A DNA stretch of 64,000 nt from Thermoplasmatota archaeon (GCA_028279595.1 JANQNK010000020.1:62001-126000), one strand, 5' to 3'. Shown: positions 28,177 through 38,093, numbered from the stretch's first letter. Numbers and translations are program-made. Notes: generated by a model from the sequence alone, not told the origin.

Positions 28177-28929
28177 ATGCAGTACGACCTGAAGGACAAG
28201 GTGGCAGTTGTAACGGGAGCATCGCGGGGTATAGGACGAGGCATCGCCCTCGAGCTCGCAAAGAGCGGTGCGTCCGTGATCGGAACCTTCATCACCCATA
28301 ACGAGGCGGCCAACGGGGTCAAGGGCGAGATCGAAGCGCTCGGTGGAGAGGCCGACATGATGCTCGCCGACGTCTCCCTCGAACAGGACGTCAAGAACCT
28401 CAGGGACCGCGTCATCGATTCCTATGGCTCCGTCCACTTCGTGGTGAACAATGCCGGGATCCATCAGCATCTCAAGTCGTGGGAGTTGACCCTCGAGGAC
28501 TGGAACCGGATCATATCAACGAACCTTACGGGAACGTTCCTTATGTCGAAGGCGTTCACTGTGGACATGAAGATGAGGAAGTACGGCAGGATAGTCAACA
28601 TCTCGTCATGTGCGTCGTACACCGGCACGGACCACGAGGTCCATTACGCCGCCTCCAAGGGCGGTATCAACTCCTTTACCAAGTCGCTCGCCCTTGAGCT
28701 CTCACCCTTCGGGATCAATGTGAACGCGGTCTCCCCGGGATTCATCGACACGGACATGCTCGTCTGGGACTCCGATGAGCAGAGGGCTGATACCGAGGCC
28801 ACGATCCCTCTCCAGCGGATCGGCGAACCAGCAGACATAGGGCACATGGTGGCTTTCCTCTGCTCACCTGGCGCCGACTACATCACTGGTCAGATGTTCC
28901 ATGTGAACGGCGGCCTCGTGATGCCCTAG
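28177..28929 (+). CDS. Short-chain dehydrogenase/reductase (FabG-like)
   Basis: A 250-residue Rossmann-fold NAD(P)H oxidoreductase of the classical SDR type: TGASRGIGRG cofactor loop, NNAG, catalytic Ser in NISSCASY, Y-x-x-x-K in YAASKGG and a C-terminal GADYITGQMFHVNGG. Most similar in pattern to 3-oxoacyl-ACP reductases; the real substrate is open. An AAGGGGGTTGAT ribosome-binding region precedes ATG 28177. It follows rnfB in the same direction and may share its transcript. Confidence 0.87.
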   Translation: MQYDLKDKVAVVTGASRGIGRGIALELAKSGASVIGTFITHNEAANGVKGEIEALGGEADMMLADVSLEQDVKNLRDRVIDSYGSVHFVVNNAGIHQHLKSWELTLEDWNRIISTNLTGTFLMSKAFTVDMKMRKYGRIVNISSCASYTGTDHEVHYAASKGGINSFTKSLALELSPFGINVNAVSPGFIDTDMLVWDSDEQRADTEATIPLQRIGEPADIGHMVAFLCSPGADYITGQMFHVNGGLVMP

Positions 28930-30929
28930 TACGCCGACCTTCTCCTGAGAAGCAATGCCGCGATGAGAGCGATCAATATGACGATGGCTAGTCCAGAGAT
29001 CAGCGCAGCGTCGAACTCATCTTGCTTTTCAGCGACCTTGTACGTGAACGAGCAGCAGCCCGCCTTCATCGTATGGAACATGGCCCCCCTCGAGTCATCC
29101 GTCTCGAAGTAGAACTCCACCACCGTTCCCGCATCCTGCCCGGGGATCCAGCCCTTGTACGAATCACCTGATCCCGAGAGGTCCCTCGCATGCCATTCTC
29201 CACCATCCACCCTGTAATACACCTTCACTCCGTTAACGTCGAGGTTGGTGGCATTCCCCACGGTGACCTTGAGCGGGAACGACTTGCCGTCGTCCACCTC
29301 GGTCATTTCCTGATCATAGGCGATGTAGGGTGCATCCACGTCAAGGTCATGGTAGCCGTTGTCCCTGCCGACCTTCGCCTCGTTCGCGATCCTGCTGATA
29401 TAGAGGTTGCATCCAAGGAGCATCCTGCAGGTCGGAATGATCATCTCCTCGAGGGGGTGGAAGCCGCCCTGAGAACCAGTATTCAATTCCATAGTGTAGG
29501 ACAGCGTTCCGTGGGCCCCGTACATGTAGTCCCCCCATTCTCCGGAGACCTTGTATCCGCCCTGGTCCTTCCATGAGCCGTAATCGGTGATGTCCATCAT
29601 CCGCGTACCGACCGTCCTCAACAGCCCTTCATGCTCGGGGTCCTCGTACGTGTAGCCCCATGGCCAGATGACGAGTGCGCTGTACGAGTGATAGGACATA
29701 GCCATGATGACGTTCGATTTACCGTCGTGATAGTCCGGCCTGTCCCCGTCTGGGTATTCCTCTGCGTCCTCGTCGACGATGTCGAGCTTCTTCATGAGTT
29801 CCCGGATCGCCTGGGTCTCGGGTTCCGTGAACCCTCCGTCCTTGTCCTCGTCAACCATGCCGTCGCCGTCGTCGTCCCGGCCGTTCCAGTAATCCTCGTC
29901 GACGCCGTCCGGGTCGTATATCCGGTTGCCCGTGATCGGGTCAACACCGACGAAGCTGTCCCCGTCCTGGTCGACGTCGTCGTCTGGTCCCCTGTACTGT
30001 CCGTCCCACTCGTTCCGGGAGTCCGATACGACGGTCACGCCGTTGGTGTCGACGACGTAACCCTTCTCGTTCCTGTTCCACTCGAAGGGGTAGTTCCTGT
30101 TGAGGTCAACGCCGTCGGTGTTGCTGTTGAAGGATCCGTCGCCGCTGCTCCTCTTCCCGCCGTTTATGCTCTGGTCCCGCTGGTTCTTGCGCCATCCCCC
30201 GCCATCGCCGGGTTCCGAGATGGTCCTGTCGTACTCGTAGCCGTCGGGATTGAGCATGGGCACGACCCAGATCTCCCGGTGATTGACCAGGTATGTTGCC
30301 AACGCCTCGCTGGCGTCCTCGTCGATGCCCTCGTCGATAAGGCCGTCGCCGTCGTTGTCGTGGCCGTCCATTCGCGCAACGGTTTCGTTGTCCCCGTCGT
30401 CATCCTCACCGTCGCCGTCGTCGTCGATCCCGTTGAGGGGGTCCTCGTTCAGGAGCCCGTCCATGTCGTTGTCGATAGGAGATGAATCGTAGTAGTGTAC
30501 CAGGTACTCGATGAAGTACAGGCATACGCTCAGGCTCATCCATTCCCTGGCATGATGCAGGCCGACGATCAATATGTCCTCCTCGTCGGGGTCGTTGTAC
30601 CATATGTCCTCGACGTCCTGGCCGTCGGATATCTTGACCCCCCAGATGGATCGATCGTACCAGGTCGCGCCGTTGTCAGTCATCTCCGAAAGGTCGGTAA
30701 TGCTCACGATATCCGGGTTGTACATGGCGAGCATCTGGAGTCTTGTCGTCACCTCATCGTACGAAGGATATTCCAGGAACCCCTCGTCGATCGGATAGAC
30801 GATGGTGGAATTACCCTCCTCCTCCATCGCCGTGCGGTCATTCCGATGGCTCGTTACCGACAGAGACGTCGCCGGGACGGCAGCAGTGCTGAGAAGCAGT
30901 AGGGCGATCAAGAGGGCCCCAGACCTCAT
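28926..30929 (-). CDS. Secreted M14 zinc carboxypeptidase with calcium-binding insertions
   Basis: A 667-residue exported peptidase. Signal peptide at 1-22; zinc motif HARE (H126, E129); substrate-binding DGVDLNRNYPF; third zinc His in YHSYS; catalytic Glu in YTMELNTGS. Two acidic insertions (about 150-205 and 315-368) carry DxDxDG repeats typical of thrombospondin type 3 or dockerin-like calcium sites (NDMDGLLNED, DNDGDGLIDE, DDDGDGMVDED). After an Ig-like domain a C-terminal helix (about 638-662) with RRRSAY anchors it. It ends 4 bases inside the convergent SDR. Confidence 0.9.
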   Translation of the reverse strand: MRSGALLIALLLLSTAAVPATSLSVTSHRNDRTAMEEEGNSTIVYPIDEGFLEYPSYDEVTTRLQMLAMYNPDIVSITDLSEMTDNGATWYDRSIWGVKISDGQDVEDIWYNDPDEEDILIVGLHHAREWMSLSVCLYFIEYLVHYYDSSPIDNDMDGLLNEDPLNGIDDDGDGEDDDGDNETVARMDGHDNDGDGLIDEGIDEDASEALATYLVNHREIWVVPMLNPDGYEYDRTISEPGDGGGWRKNQRDQSINGGKRSSGDGSFNSNTDGVDLNRNYPFEWNRNEKGYVVDTNGVTVVSDSRNEWDGQYRGPDDDVDQDGDSFVGVDPITGNRIYDPDGVDEDYWNGRDDDGDGMVDEDKDGGFTEPETQAIRELMKKLDIVDEDAEEYPDGDRPDYHDGKSNVIMAMSYHSYSALVIWPWGYTYEDPEHEGLLRTVGTRMMDITDYGSWKDQGGYKVSGEWGDYMYGAHGTLSYTMELNTGSQGGFHPLEEMIIPTCRMLLGCNLYISRIANEAKVGRDNGYHDLDVDAPYIAYDQEMTEVDDGKSFPLKVTVGNATNLDVNGVKVYYRVDGGEWHARDLSGSGDSYKGWIPGQDAGTVVEFYFETDDSRGAMFHTMKAGCCSFTYKVAEKQDEFDAALISGLAIVILIALIAALLLRRRSAY

Positions 30930-30979
30930 GATGCTGTCAGGTGATGGATTCTATTAAAACGTTTCGAGCCAGGATGTGT

Positions 30980-33900
30980 TCAATACTCGCTCCATTCCTT
31001 GACTGGCAGTTCATCGAAATCATGCACTTGAAGCGCCTCGATCAACCTCTCGGTCAACCTGAGGTTCGTGAACAGGGGTACCTCGTTGTCGATGGCAGCC
31101 CTGCGGATCAGGTAATCGTTGGAGAGCTCCTCCTCCTCGTTGTTCTTCGGTATGTTGATGACCATGCCGATCTTGCCGTTGCTGATGTGTTCTATGCTGT
31201 TCGGCTTGCCGCCGTCCAGGGGCCATCTCAGCGTTTCGGTGTCGAACCCGTTCCTCCTCATGAAACGGGCTGTGCCGGACGTGGCATAGAACCGATACCC
31301 CATCTCCTTCATCTTCGTCAGTGCTGGTAGGAACGCCCTCTTGGTCTCTATCGGTCCAGTGGATATCAGCACGGTCTTTCCGTTCATCTTCAGCCCGACG
31401 GAGCGTAGCGCTGACAGCAGGGCTTCCTCCATGTCGTGCCCGAAGCAGGCTACCTCTCCCGTGGATGCCATGGCCACACCCATGGTCGGGTCCGCCCCCT
31501 TCAGTCTGGAGAAGGAGAACTGTGCAGCCTTGACACCGACCAGGTCGAGGTCCAATGCCGACCCTTCCACCCTGCTCACGGGCTCTCCGAGGATCGCCTT
31601 CGTGGCAATGTCTATGAAGTTTTTCCTCAGCACCTTCGAGGCGAACGGGAAGGTCCTCGACGCCCTGAGGTTGCACTCGATCACCTTCAGCCTGTTCTCC
31701 TGAGCGATGAACTGGATGTTGAACGGTCCTGTGATGTCGAGGGCCGATACGATCTTTCTGGCGGACTGTTTGATCCTTCGGGTCGTCTCGACGTAGAGCC
31801 TCTGTGGCGGGATAACGACCGTAGCGTCACCGGAATGGACACCGGCGTTCTCTACGTGCTCACCTATCGCGTAGAGGAGGATCTCGCCGTTGGAGGCCAC
31901 CCCGTCGAACTCGACCTCCTTGGCGTTCTCGATGAACTTGGAGACGACGACCGGCGTCTCCGGGTTGACATCCGTCGCCCTGGTGAGGTATGCATCGAGG
32001 CTCTCTCTGTCCCAAACCACCGCCATGGCTGCGCCCGAGAGGACGTAGGACGGTCTTATCATGACGGGGAATCCGACCCTGTCAGCGAACACCGCCGCCT
32101 CCCGGATACTGCTCGCCTCGGTCCACTGAGGCTGGTCGATCTCGAGTCTGTCCAGGAGCGACGAGAACTTGTTCCTGTCCTCGGCCCTGTCTATGTCCAC
32201 CGGCGACGTCCCCAGTATCCTGACTCCCTTCTTGTGGAGCATCGGAGCCAGCGTGTTCGGCTCCTGCCCGCCCATAGATACGATGACACCCTCGGGGAGC
32301 TCGAACTCGTAGATGTCCAGAACCCTCTCGAGGGACAGCTCCTCGAAGTAGAGCCTGTCGCAGATGTCGTAGTCGGTGGAGACCGTCTCCGGATTGCAGT
32401 TGACCATTATCGTGAGATAACCGCAGGCCCTGGCGGTCCTAACGGCGTTCACGCAGCACCAGTCGAACTCCACGCTGGAGCCGATGCGATAGGATCCGCC
32501 CCCGAGCACCATCGCCGCACCCGCCCGCGGCTCAACGTCGTGGTCGGTGCCGGAATATGTCATGTAGAGGTAGTTCGTGGTCGCCGGGTATTCCGCGGCC
32601 AGGGTGTCGATCTGCTTGATGACGGGAAGTATCCCGTACTTCTTCCGCAGCGACCTGACCTTCGCCTGCGTCGAGCCTGTGGCCAGCGCTATCTGGAGGT
32701 CGCTGAAGCCGAGCCTCTTCGCCCGTTTCAGGACGTCAGGCCACGGAGTGCCCTTCTTCCGGCCTGTCAGCTCCTTCCTCATGGCGCCGATGGCAGCGAT
32801 CCGGTGGAGGAACCATCGGTCGATGTACGTCCTGTCATGGACCTCGTCGATGGTCAGACCGTCGGACAACGCCTCGGCCACTGCGAACACCCTCCTCTCC
32901 GTCGGGCTCGCCAGTTCCGCATCGAGGTCCTCGAACTCGAACCTGTTGAGGACCAGCCCGTTCATTCCTGTCCCGATCATCCTCAGGGCCTTCTGGAGGG
33001 CCTCCTCGAAGGTCCTGCCGATGGCCATGACCTCTCCGACGCTCTTCATCTGGGATCCGATGCAGGTATCCACCCACCTGAATCGTTCGAGGTCCCATCG
33101 CGGGACCTTGACGACGACGTAATCGAGGGCCGGCTCGAAGAAGGCGACGGTGGAACCGGTCACAGTGTTGGGTATGGATGCCAATGACGCCCCGACCGCC
33201 AGGTGGGCGGCGACTGCGGCGAGAGGATAGCCTGTGGCCTTGCTTGCGAGCGCGGATGAACGTGAAAGACGGGCGTTGACCTCTATGACGCGGTAGTCGT
33301 TGCTGAACGGATCCAGCCCGTACTGGATGTTGCACTCTCCGACGATGCCTAGGTGCCTCACCGTCCTGATGGCGACCTCCCTGAGCATGTGGTACTCATC
33401 GTTCGTCAGCGTCTGGCTCGGCGCCACGACGATGCTCTCTCCGGTGTGAATACCCATGGGATCGAGGTTCTCCATGTTGCAGACGGTGATGCAGTTGTCA
33501 TAGGAGTCCCGTACGACCTCGTACTCGACCTCCTTCCATCCTTCGAGGAATTCCTCTACAAGGACCTGGGGGGCCGTGGCCAGCGCAGCCTTCGCTATCG
33601 AGTTGAGCTCCCGTGCGTTCCTGGCAACCCCGCTCCCCATCCCTCCGAGGGCGTAGGCGGAACGGACCATGACCGGGAAACCGATCCTCTCGGCGGCTGC
33701 CGAAGCCTGCTTGACCGTTGTACAGGCCTTCGACCTCGCTGTCTTGACGTCGATCTCGTCAAGGCGCTTGACGAACCGTTCCCTGTCCTCCGTGTCCTTG
33801 ATGGATTCGATCGGAGTTCCCAGGACCTCGACCTTGAAGCGCTTGAGGACCCCGGAGTCGTTCAGCTCCACACCGACGTTCAGACCGGTCTGGCCTCCGA

Positions 33901-34159
33901 ATCCTAGCAGGATGCCGTCGGGGCGTTCACGCTCGATCACCCTTGCGACGGTATCGTGGTCGACCGGCAGCAGGTACAACCTGTCCGCCATCCCCTCCGA
34001 CGTCTGGATCGTTGCGATGTTCGGGTTGACAAGGACCGTCTCTATCCCTTCCTCGCGCATCGCCTTGAGAGCCTGGGAGCCGGAATAGTCGAACTCCCCT
34101 GCCTGTCCTATCCTGAGGCCGCCGCTGCCGAGGACCAGTACCTTCTTGGGCCTAGCCAT
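30980..34159 (-). CDS. carB: Carbamoyl-phosphate synthase large subunit
   Basis: Makes carbamoyl phosphate from bicarbonate, two ATP and ammonia, for arginine and pyrimidines. 1059 residues, standard length, with two ATP-grasp halves (first from MARPKKVLVLGSGGLRIGQ; second from the GGGSYRIGSSVEFDWC region) and a C-terminal MGS-like regulatory domain (VLISTGPIETKRAFLPAL). The start overlaps carA by eight bases. Several long open frames on the opposite strand across this gene are shadows. Confidence 0.96.
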   Translation of the reverse strand: MARPKKVLVLGSGGLRIGQAGEFDYSGSQALKAMREEGIETVLVNPNIATIQTSEGMADRLYLLPVDHDTVARVIERERPDGILLGFGGQTGLNVGVELNDSGVLKRFKVEVLGTPIESIKDTEDRERFVKRLDEIDVKTARSKACTTVKQASAAAERIGFPVMVRSAYALGGMGSGVARNARELNSIAKAALATAPQVLVEEFLEGWKEVEYEVVRDSYDNCITVCNMENLDPMGIHTGESIVVAPSQTLTNDEYHMLREVAIRTVRHLGIVGECNIQYGLDPFSNDYRVIEVNARLSRSSALASKATGYPLAAVAAHLAVGASLASIPNTVTGSTVAFFEPALDYVVVKVPRWDLERFRWVDTCIGSQMKSVGEVMAIGRTFEEALQKALRMIGTGMNGLVLNRFEFEDLDAELASPTERRVFAVAEALSDGLTIDEVHDRTYIDRWFLHRIAAIGAMRKELTGRKKGTPWPDVLKRAKRLGFSDLQIALATGSTQAKVRSLRKKYGILPVIKQIDTLAAEYPATTNYLYMTYSGTDHDVEPRAGAAMVLGGGSYRIGSSVEFDWCCVNAVRTARACGYLTIMVNCNPETVSTDYDICDRLYFEELSLERVLDIYEFELPEGVIVSMGGQEPNTLAPMLHKKGVRILGTSPVDIDRAEDRNKFSSLLDRLEIDQPQWTEASSIREAAVFADRVGFPVMIRPSYVLSGAAMAVVWDRESLDAYLTRATDVNPETPVVVSKFIENAKEVEFDGVASNGEILLYAIGEHVENAGVHSGDATVVIPPQRLYVETTRRIKQSARKIVSALDITGPFNIQFIAQENRLKVIECNLRASRTFPFASKVLRKNFIDIATKAILGEPVSRVEGSALDLDLVGVKAAQFSFSRLKGADPTMGVAMASTGEVACFGHDMEEALLSALRSVGLKMNGKTVLISTGPIETKRAFLPALTKMKEMGYRFYATSGTARFMRRNGFDTETLRWPLDGGKPNSIEHISNGKIGMVINIPKNNEEEELSNDYLIRRAAIDNEVPLFTNLRLTERLIEALQVHDFDELPVKEWSEY

Positions 34160-35246
34160 CCCGCACCACCTCCAGGAAGCTGTCGAAGAATCCGCTGGAA
34201 TCCGTCGGGCCCGGTCGGGCCTCGGGATGGAACTGGACCGACGAGAACGGCTTGGTCCTGTGCCTTATCCCCTCTACCGAACCGTCGTTGAGGTTCCTGT
34301 ACCAGACCTGCCAACCTCGAGGTAGGTCCTTGTGTACCGCAAAACCGTGATTCTGGCTTGTGATGACGTATGAATCGGTCCCGATCAGATGGCAGGGCTG
34401 GTTCTGCGACCTGTGTCCGAACGGCAGTTTGTAGGTCCTCCCCCCGGCGGCGAGTGCCATGATCTGCGTCCCGAGGCAGATACCGGACACAGGTACGGTG
34501 TCCTTCCGCTTCATGACCTTTCGCAGTTCGTCTATCGTGGGGTCGCACTTGGTCGGGTCCCCAGGCCCGTTGGAGACCATGAACCCGTCCGCGTCCATCT
34601 CGCTGAACGGATGCTCGCAGGGAACGGTCGTGACCTTGCACCCCCGCTCCAGCAGTGCGGTCAGGATGCTCCTCTTGGATCCGCAGTCCACGAGGATGAT
34701 ATGTGGTCCTGTTCCCTTGTGGACCTTGACCTCCTTCGAGGTGACCTCGCCGACGAGGTGTGTCGAGTTGGGATCGATGACGTCCCGGGCATGGGACCTC
34801 CCAGCCGACTTGCCCATGACGATCCTCCCGAGCATCGTCCCCTCGCTCCTGAGGCGCATGGTCAGCGCTCTGGTGTCGACACCGGTCAAACCGACGACAT
34901 CCTCGTCCGCTAGCCAGTTTCCGAGGCTCGACGCCGCCTCCCAGTGGTCGGTCGCGGCTATATAGTCCGAAACGATGAGTCCCCTGACGTGGATGTCATC
35001 GGATTCGAAACGCTCCTTCGCATCGGTGAACGATGGAACCCCGTAATTCCCGATCAGCGGGTAGGTCAGGGTCAGGATCTCTCCCCTGTATGACGGGTCC
35101 GTCAGGGTCTCGGGGTAGCCCACCATTCCTGTGTTGAAGACGACCTCTCCATCGGAAGTCCCGGGTGCGCCGAAGACGGAACCCTCAAAAACCGTCCCAT
35201 CCTCCAGGACCAGGTGTCCCGCCATGCTTCCACCCTTAGCAGTCAT
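34152..35246 (-). CDS. carA: Carbamoyl-phosphate synthase small subunit (glutaminase)
   Basis: Supplies ammonia from glutamine to CarB. 364 residues with an N-terminal CPSase domain (LVLEDGTVFEGSVFGAPG) and a class I glutamine amidotransferase domain: nucleophile Cys in SGICLGTQ, His/Glu in QFHPEARPGP. Perfect GGAGG nine bases before ATG 35246 supports that start; a second ATG (35225) also has GGGTGG before it and would drop seven residues. Confidence 0.95.
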   Translation of the reverse strand: MTAKGGSMAGHLVLEDGTVFEGSVFGAPGTSDGEVVFNTGMVGYPETLTDPSYRGEILTLTYPLIGNYGVPSFTDAKERFESDDIHVRGLIVSDYIAATDHWEAASSLGNWLADEDVVGLTGVDTRALTMRLRSEGTMLGRIVMGKSAGRSHARDVIDPNSTHLVGEVTSKEVKVHKGTGPHIILVDCGSKRSILTALLERGCKVTTVPCEHPFSEMDADGFMVSNGPGDPTKCDPTIDELRKVMKRKDTVPVSGICLGTQIMALAAGGRTYKLPFGHRSQNQPCHLIGTDSYVITSQNHGFAVHKDLPRGWQVWYRNLNDGSVEGIRHRTKPFSSVQFHPEARPGPTDSSGFFDSFLEVVRDG

Positions 35247-35580
35247 GGCTGGAAACCTCCATTTTCGAGCATTAGAGCGTGGGCTAGCCTAGTAAACCGA
35301 TAGAGAACATATGGACAGCAGACCCCGCCGGCAGCGTGCTGACGTTCCACCTGCTGTACCATCTAGGCCTCAGGATAGCGTTTGTGGGATATAATCCTTT
35401 AGCGGAAATGGAGGTCACCTGAGAATGGGGAATTACCCGGATCCGTCCGGTCCCAACGAATCCTTCATTCGCTTCTACGCGGATCGAATCCGTTTGGCCC
35501 GGACGTTATTCTGTGAGAATATCGAGGTCTTAAGCCTCCAGTCGGGATCCTTCCCGCCCGCCCATTGTCACCAGTATCGG
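35247..35580. other. 334-base gap between carA and pcp
   Basis: Holds the carA promoter region (a weak TTTACTAG near 35295 on the minus strand), a possible plus-strand promoter (GATATAATC at 35389-35397) with GGAGGT and an ATG at 35425, and the 22-base exact repeat at 35549-35570. The plus frame from 35425 runs 207 bases into pcp and shows no family signature, so it is not called as a gene. Confidence 0.5.
35549..35570 (-). repeat. 22-base exact repeat, copy 1 (downstream of pcp)
   Basis: Identical over 22 bases to 50885-50906. On the minus strand it reads TGACAATGGGCGGGCGGG followed by AAGG, with three G-triplets in a row. It starts 10 bases after the pcp stop codon on the transcribed strand. 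Confidence 0.7.
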
Positions 35581-36192
35581 TTACCCCGTTTTGTCCGAGG
35601 GGACCGACATCACGCAGGCGGTCAGGACCGCGACGACCCCCCTGGTGAGCTGCGTCTCATCGAGAACCTTGAGTGGTGGAACGTGAACGAATCCGATCAG
35701 GGCTTTTCTATCCCCCAATCGGTCGAAGTGGAGAGAGCGGTAGAGGAGCATATTGCAGAGGTAGCCCCCTGCATCGTCCGACGTTGAAACAGGTAGCCCT
35801 GCGTCGGTAAGGAATCGTTCTATCGCCTTGACAGGGAATGTCGATGGCAGATGTTCGGGAGCATCCTCGATGATGCTCTTCCCCTTGATCTGCTCCCCCT
35901 TGTTGTCTGGGATCCTGAAATCGAGGATGTTCTTCCCTTGCGTCTCTATCTTGAGCCCCTCGGCCTTCTCGTGAAGACCCAGATGGACGACGATGTCATA
36001 TTTCGTCTCCCTCAGAAGGTCGTCGAGGACGTCGGGAGCGCTCGTGTCAACGGGCAGGACAACCCTGTCCAGGAGTATCTCCTGCGGCAGGCTGTCCAGT
36101 TCGAAGAGGTCGAAGGAGTTGACGACAACCTCCGTTGGATTGACCTCGTTGTCACCGAAGGGTTCGAACCCCGTAAGAAGTATCTGTATCAC
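35581..36192 (-). CDS. pcp: Pyroglutamyl-peptidase I (C15)
   Basis: Removes N-terminal pyroglutamate from peptides. 203 residues, typical for the family. The catalytic triad is visible: Glu in GLHEKAEGLKIE, Cys in GGYLCNMLLYRS and His in GFVHVPPL; the N-terminus LLTGFEPFGDNEVNPTE is diagnostic. GTG 36192 is chosen because it overlaps the upstream TGA (GTGA) with GGGTGG before it; the open frame further upstream is an Arg-rich shadow. Confidence 0.94.
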   Translation of the reverse strand: MIQILLTGFEPFGDNEVNPTEVVVNSFDLFELDSLPQEILLDRVVLPVDTSAPDVLDDLLRETKYDIVVHLGLHEKAEGLKIETQGKNILDFRIPDNKGEQIKGKSIIEDAPEHLPSTFPVKAIERFLTDAGLPVSTSDDAGGYLCNMLLYRSLHFDRLGDRKALIGFVHVPPLKVLDETQLTRGVVAVLTACVMSVPSDKTG

Positions 36193-36932
36193 TTCTTCCA
36201 CCCTGCTCTCTCGACGAAGATGTCGGAAAGTTCGCGCCAGTCCTTGAACACCACGGCGGGGATGACCTGCTTCTCCTCGTCCTCCTCGCCCCAGGGCATC
36301 GCCGTGAATCGCCACTTCCGTCTGAGCCAGGCGGCCCTCATACCGACGGCCATGGAGCCCTTGATGTCGTAGTTGTAGTGGTCGCCGATGTGCATGACAC
36401 GCTCGGGATGGTCCCTCAGCTCGAGCTTGTCGAGGGCGGCCTCGAAGACAGCCGGCGCGGGTTTCAGTTCTCCCGATTTCTCGCACTCCTCGATGGACAC
36501 CCAGGGATAGTCCAGGAATCCCATGTACTCCAACTTCTTCATTGGCGGGTAGTCCGTGATTATTGCGATCTTGATGTCGTTCTTGACACAGAGCTTGACG
36601 AAGTCATGCGTTCCCTTGTAGGGCTTGACGGTCTTGAAATCCTGGTTCCATCCGTTGTACAGGACCTTGTCGATCTTGGCATAGGCCTTATCCGGGGTGA
36701 GGCCGGCGAGCTCTCCGACGATCTCCGCCTGCCGCTGTCTGAAGTGCTCCTGCTTGCCCTCCTTCCGGATGATCTGCCTCGCCTTCGTGAGGTGCATGAG
36801 GAACCTGACGTACCTGCCCCATCTGTGCAGACGAGGGATCATCATCCTCGGATAATTATAGAGATTCGCGTCCACGTCGAAGGTTATGGCCTCGAGATCG
36901 GACCATTCGGCCTTGTCAGGGTCGTCAGCCAT
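36189..36932 (-). CDS. HAD-superfamily hydrolase
   Basis: A 247-residue phosphatase-like protein. Motif I is FDVDANLY (nucleophile Asp and general acid Asp, with Ala-Asn replacing the usual Gly/Asn-Thr), motif II IAIITDYPP, motif III/IV HIGDHYNYDIKGSMAVGM. A helical cap lies between. Substrate unknown. Its stop overlaps the pcp start. Confidence 0.85.
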   Translation of the reverse strand: MADDPDKAEWSDLEAITFDVDANLYNYPRMMIPRLHRWGRYVRFLMHLTKARQIIRKEGKQEHFRQRQAEIVGELAGLTPDKAYAKIDKVLYNGWNQDFKTVKPYKGTHDFVKLCVKNDIKIAIITDYPPMKKLEYMGFLDYPWVSIEECEKSGELKPAPAVFEAALDKLELRDHPERVMHIGDHYNYDIKGSMAVGMRAAWLRRKWRFTAMPWGEEDEEKQVIPAVVFKDWRELSDIFVERAGWKK

Positions 36933-36974
36933 GCTGTCACCTTTAACCTCGCTCCCTGCGATATTGACAATCTA

Positions 36975-38090
36975 CTAGTTAAGCAATATGCCCCAGGAGT
37001 ACTCCGTGTTCCCGGTCCACTCGGACCCGTCCTCCCGATGGACGTTCCCCTCGGCATCTGTGTACTCGATCTCGATTATCTCGGACGGGAACTCGTTGTA
37101 GAAGAACTTGTTCTTCCAGATCTTCCACCGATGGAACGCGTAGGTCGTCTTTCCGAGGGCCCTGACGCGGGCCTTCAACCTCTCCTTTCCCAGCTCTCCT
37201 GTGATCTCGTACTCCGGCAGTCCGGTCCCCTCCCGGATGACCTTGTACTTGACATGCTTGAACCTCTTCGTCTCCTGGCCCTTCGGTGTGTAATTGAAGT
37301 TCTTGTTCATGTACCGGAACCTGTTGTCGTACTTTGGCTTGCAGTCAGCGCTCCTCCTGAAAGCGTAACGTCCGAAGAAGGACGTGAAGTAGGTCAGGTA
37401 CGATCCGTCGTCCTTGTGGAACACTCCCCATAGCCACGGGAACGCCGGCGAGTTCAGGGTGATGTGCTGCATGTATAGGCTCCCGTCGACCCGTCGAGTG
37501 TTGCCATCGGTCGTCAGCTCCCCGCTGGCACCGACGTTGTAGATCTTGTGGGCATCGAAACCCATCCTCTTCGTGAGCATCGTCTTCTTGTAGCCGATGG
37601 GTGGGGGCATCTCGGCCAGCTTATCGATCTTGAACTCGAACCTCTTCGGATCGCGGGAGAACTTGAGCTCGAAGGAGTCCCTGTCGATGGTGTTGGTGAC
37701 GTCGTCCGACCTAATCTCGAAACCGCCGTCGAACATCCGGTTCTGGAACCTGGACACCGCCGGCTCCTCCTCCGTGAACTCCTTCCCGTCCCAGTACCAC
37801 CAGGTCGACATCCCGTTGTACGAGAACTCCTTCTCCGTCCCCTTGATGTCACCGGGCGGCCGCCAGTCGACCCCGTTCACCTTTATGTTCCCGTATGATT
37901 TGGTCGTCCAGAAGGCCACGATCTGCTTCCTGACCCCGTCCTCCTTGAAGAAGAACATGTACCACCACCAGATGAAGTTCCCCTTGCCCTTGAAGAACCT
38001 GACAGGAGGGAAATCCTCGGCGTACTTCAGCTGCTCTGGGTTGTCCCACTTGTCTATCGGTGTGAAGATGTGCTTCTCCATGTCGATCAC
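36975..38090 (-). CDS. Unknown protein, possibly lipocalin-like (CrtC/AttH type)
   Basis: A 371-residue protein rich in aromatic residues and predicted strands (FIWWWYMFFFKEDG, MSTWWYWDGKEF, SPAFPWLWGVFHKDDGSYLTYFTSFFGRYAF). No signal peptide. The repeated W-W-Y and F/Y strands recall the AttH/CrtC (carotenoid 1,2-hydratase-like) two-lipocalin fold, but no diagnostic motif is certain. GTG 38090 or ATG 38081 may be the start. Four bases after the NIF3 stop, so likely the same transcript. A carotenoid-type membrane protein is encoded at 44439. Confidence 0.6.
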   Translation of the reverse strand: MIDMEKHIFTPIDKWDNPEQLKYAEDFPPVRFFKGKGNFIWWWYMFFFKEDGVRKQIVAFWTTKSYGNIKVNGVDWRPPGDIKGTEKEFSYNGMSTWWYWDGKEFTEEEPAVSRFQNRMFDGGFEIRSDDVTNTIDRDSFELKFSRDPKRFEFKIDKLAEMPPPIGYKKTMLTKRMGFDAHKIYNVGASGELTTDGNTRRVDGSLYMQHITLNSPAFPWLWGVFHKDDGSYLTYFTSFFGRYAFRRSADCKPKYDNRFRYMNKNFNYTPKGQETKRFKHVKYKVIREGTGLPEYEITGELGKERLKARVRALGKTTYAFHRWKIWKNKFFYNEFPSEIIEIEYTDAEGNVHREDGSEWTGNTEYSWGILLN

Positions 38091-38093
38091 GTT

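Noticed and set aside
31436..33187. 583-codon plus-strand frame opposite carB
   Set aside because: Antisense shadow of a clear carB gene; Arg/Glu/Asp/Leu-rich, no motif.
35425..35787. Plus-strand frame with TATA and GGAGGT before ATG 35425
   Set aside because: No family match and it runs 207 bases antisense through pcp. Kept only as a note in the gap entry.
36155..36180. GGGTTCGAACCCC resembling a tRNA T-arm
   Set aside because: It is the pcp codons for GFEPF; no acceptor or D-arm pairs around it.
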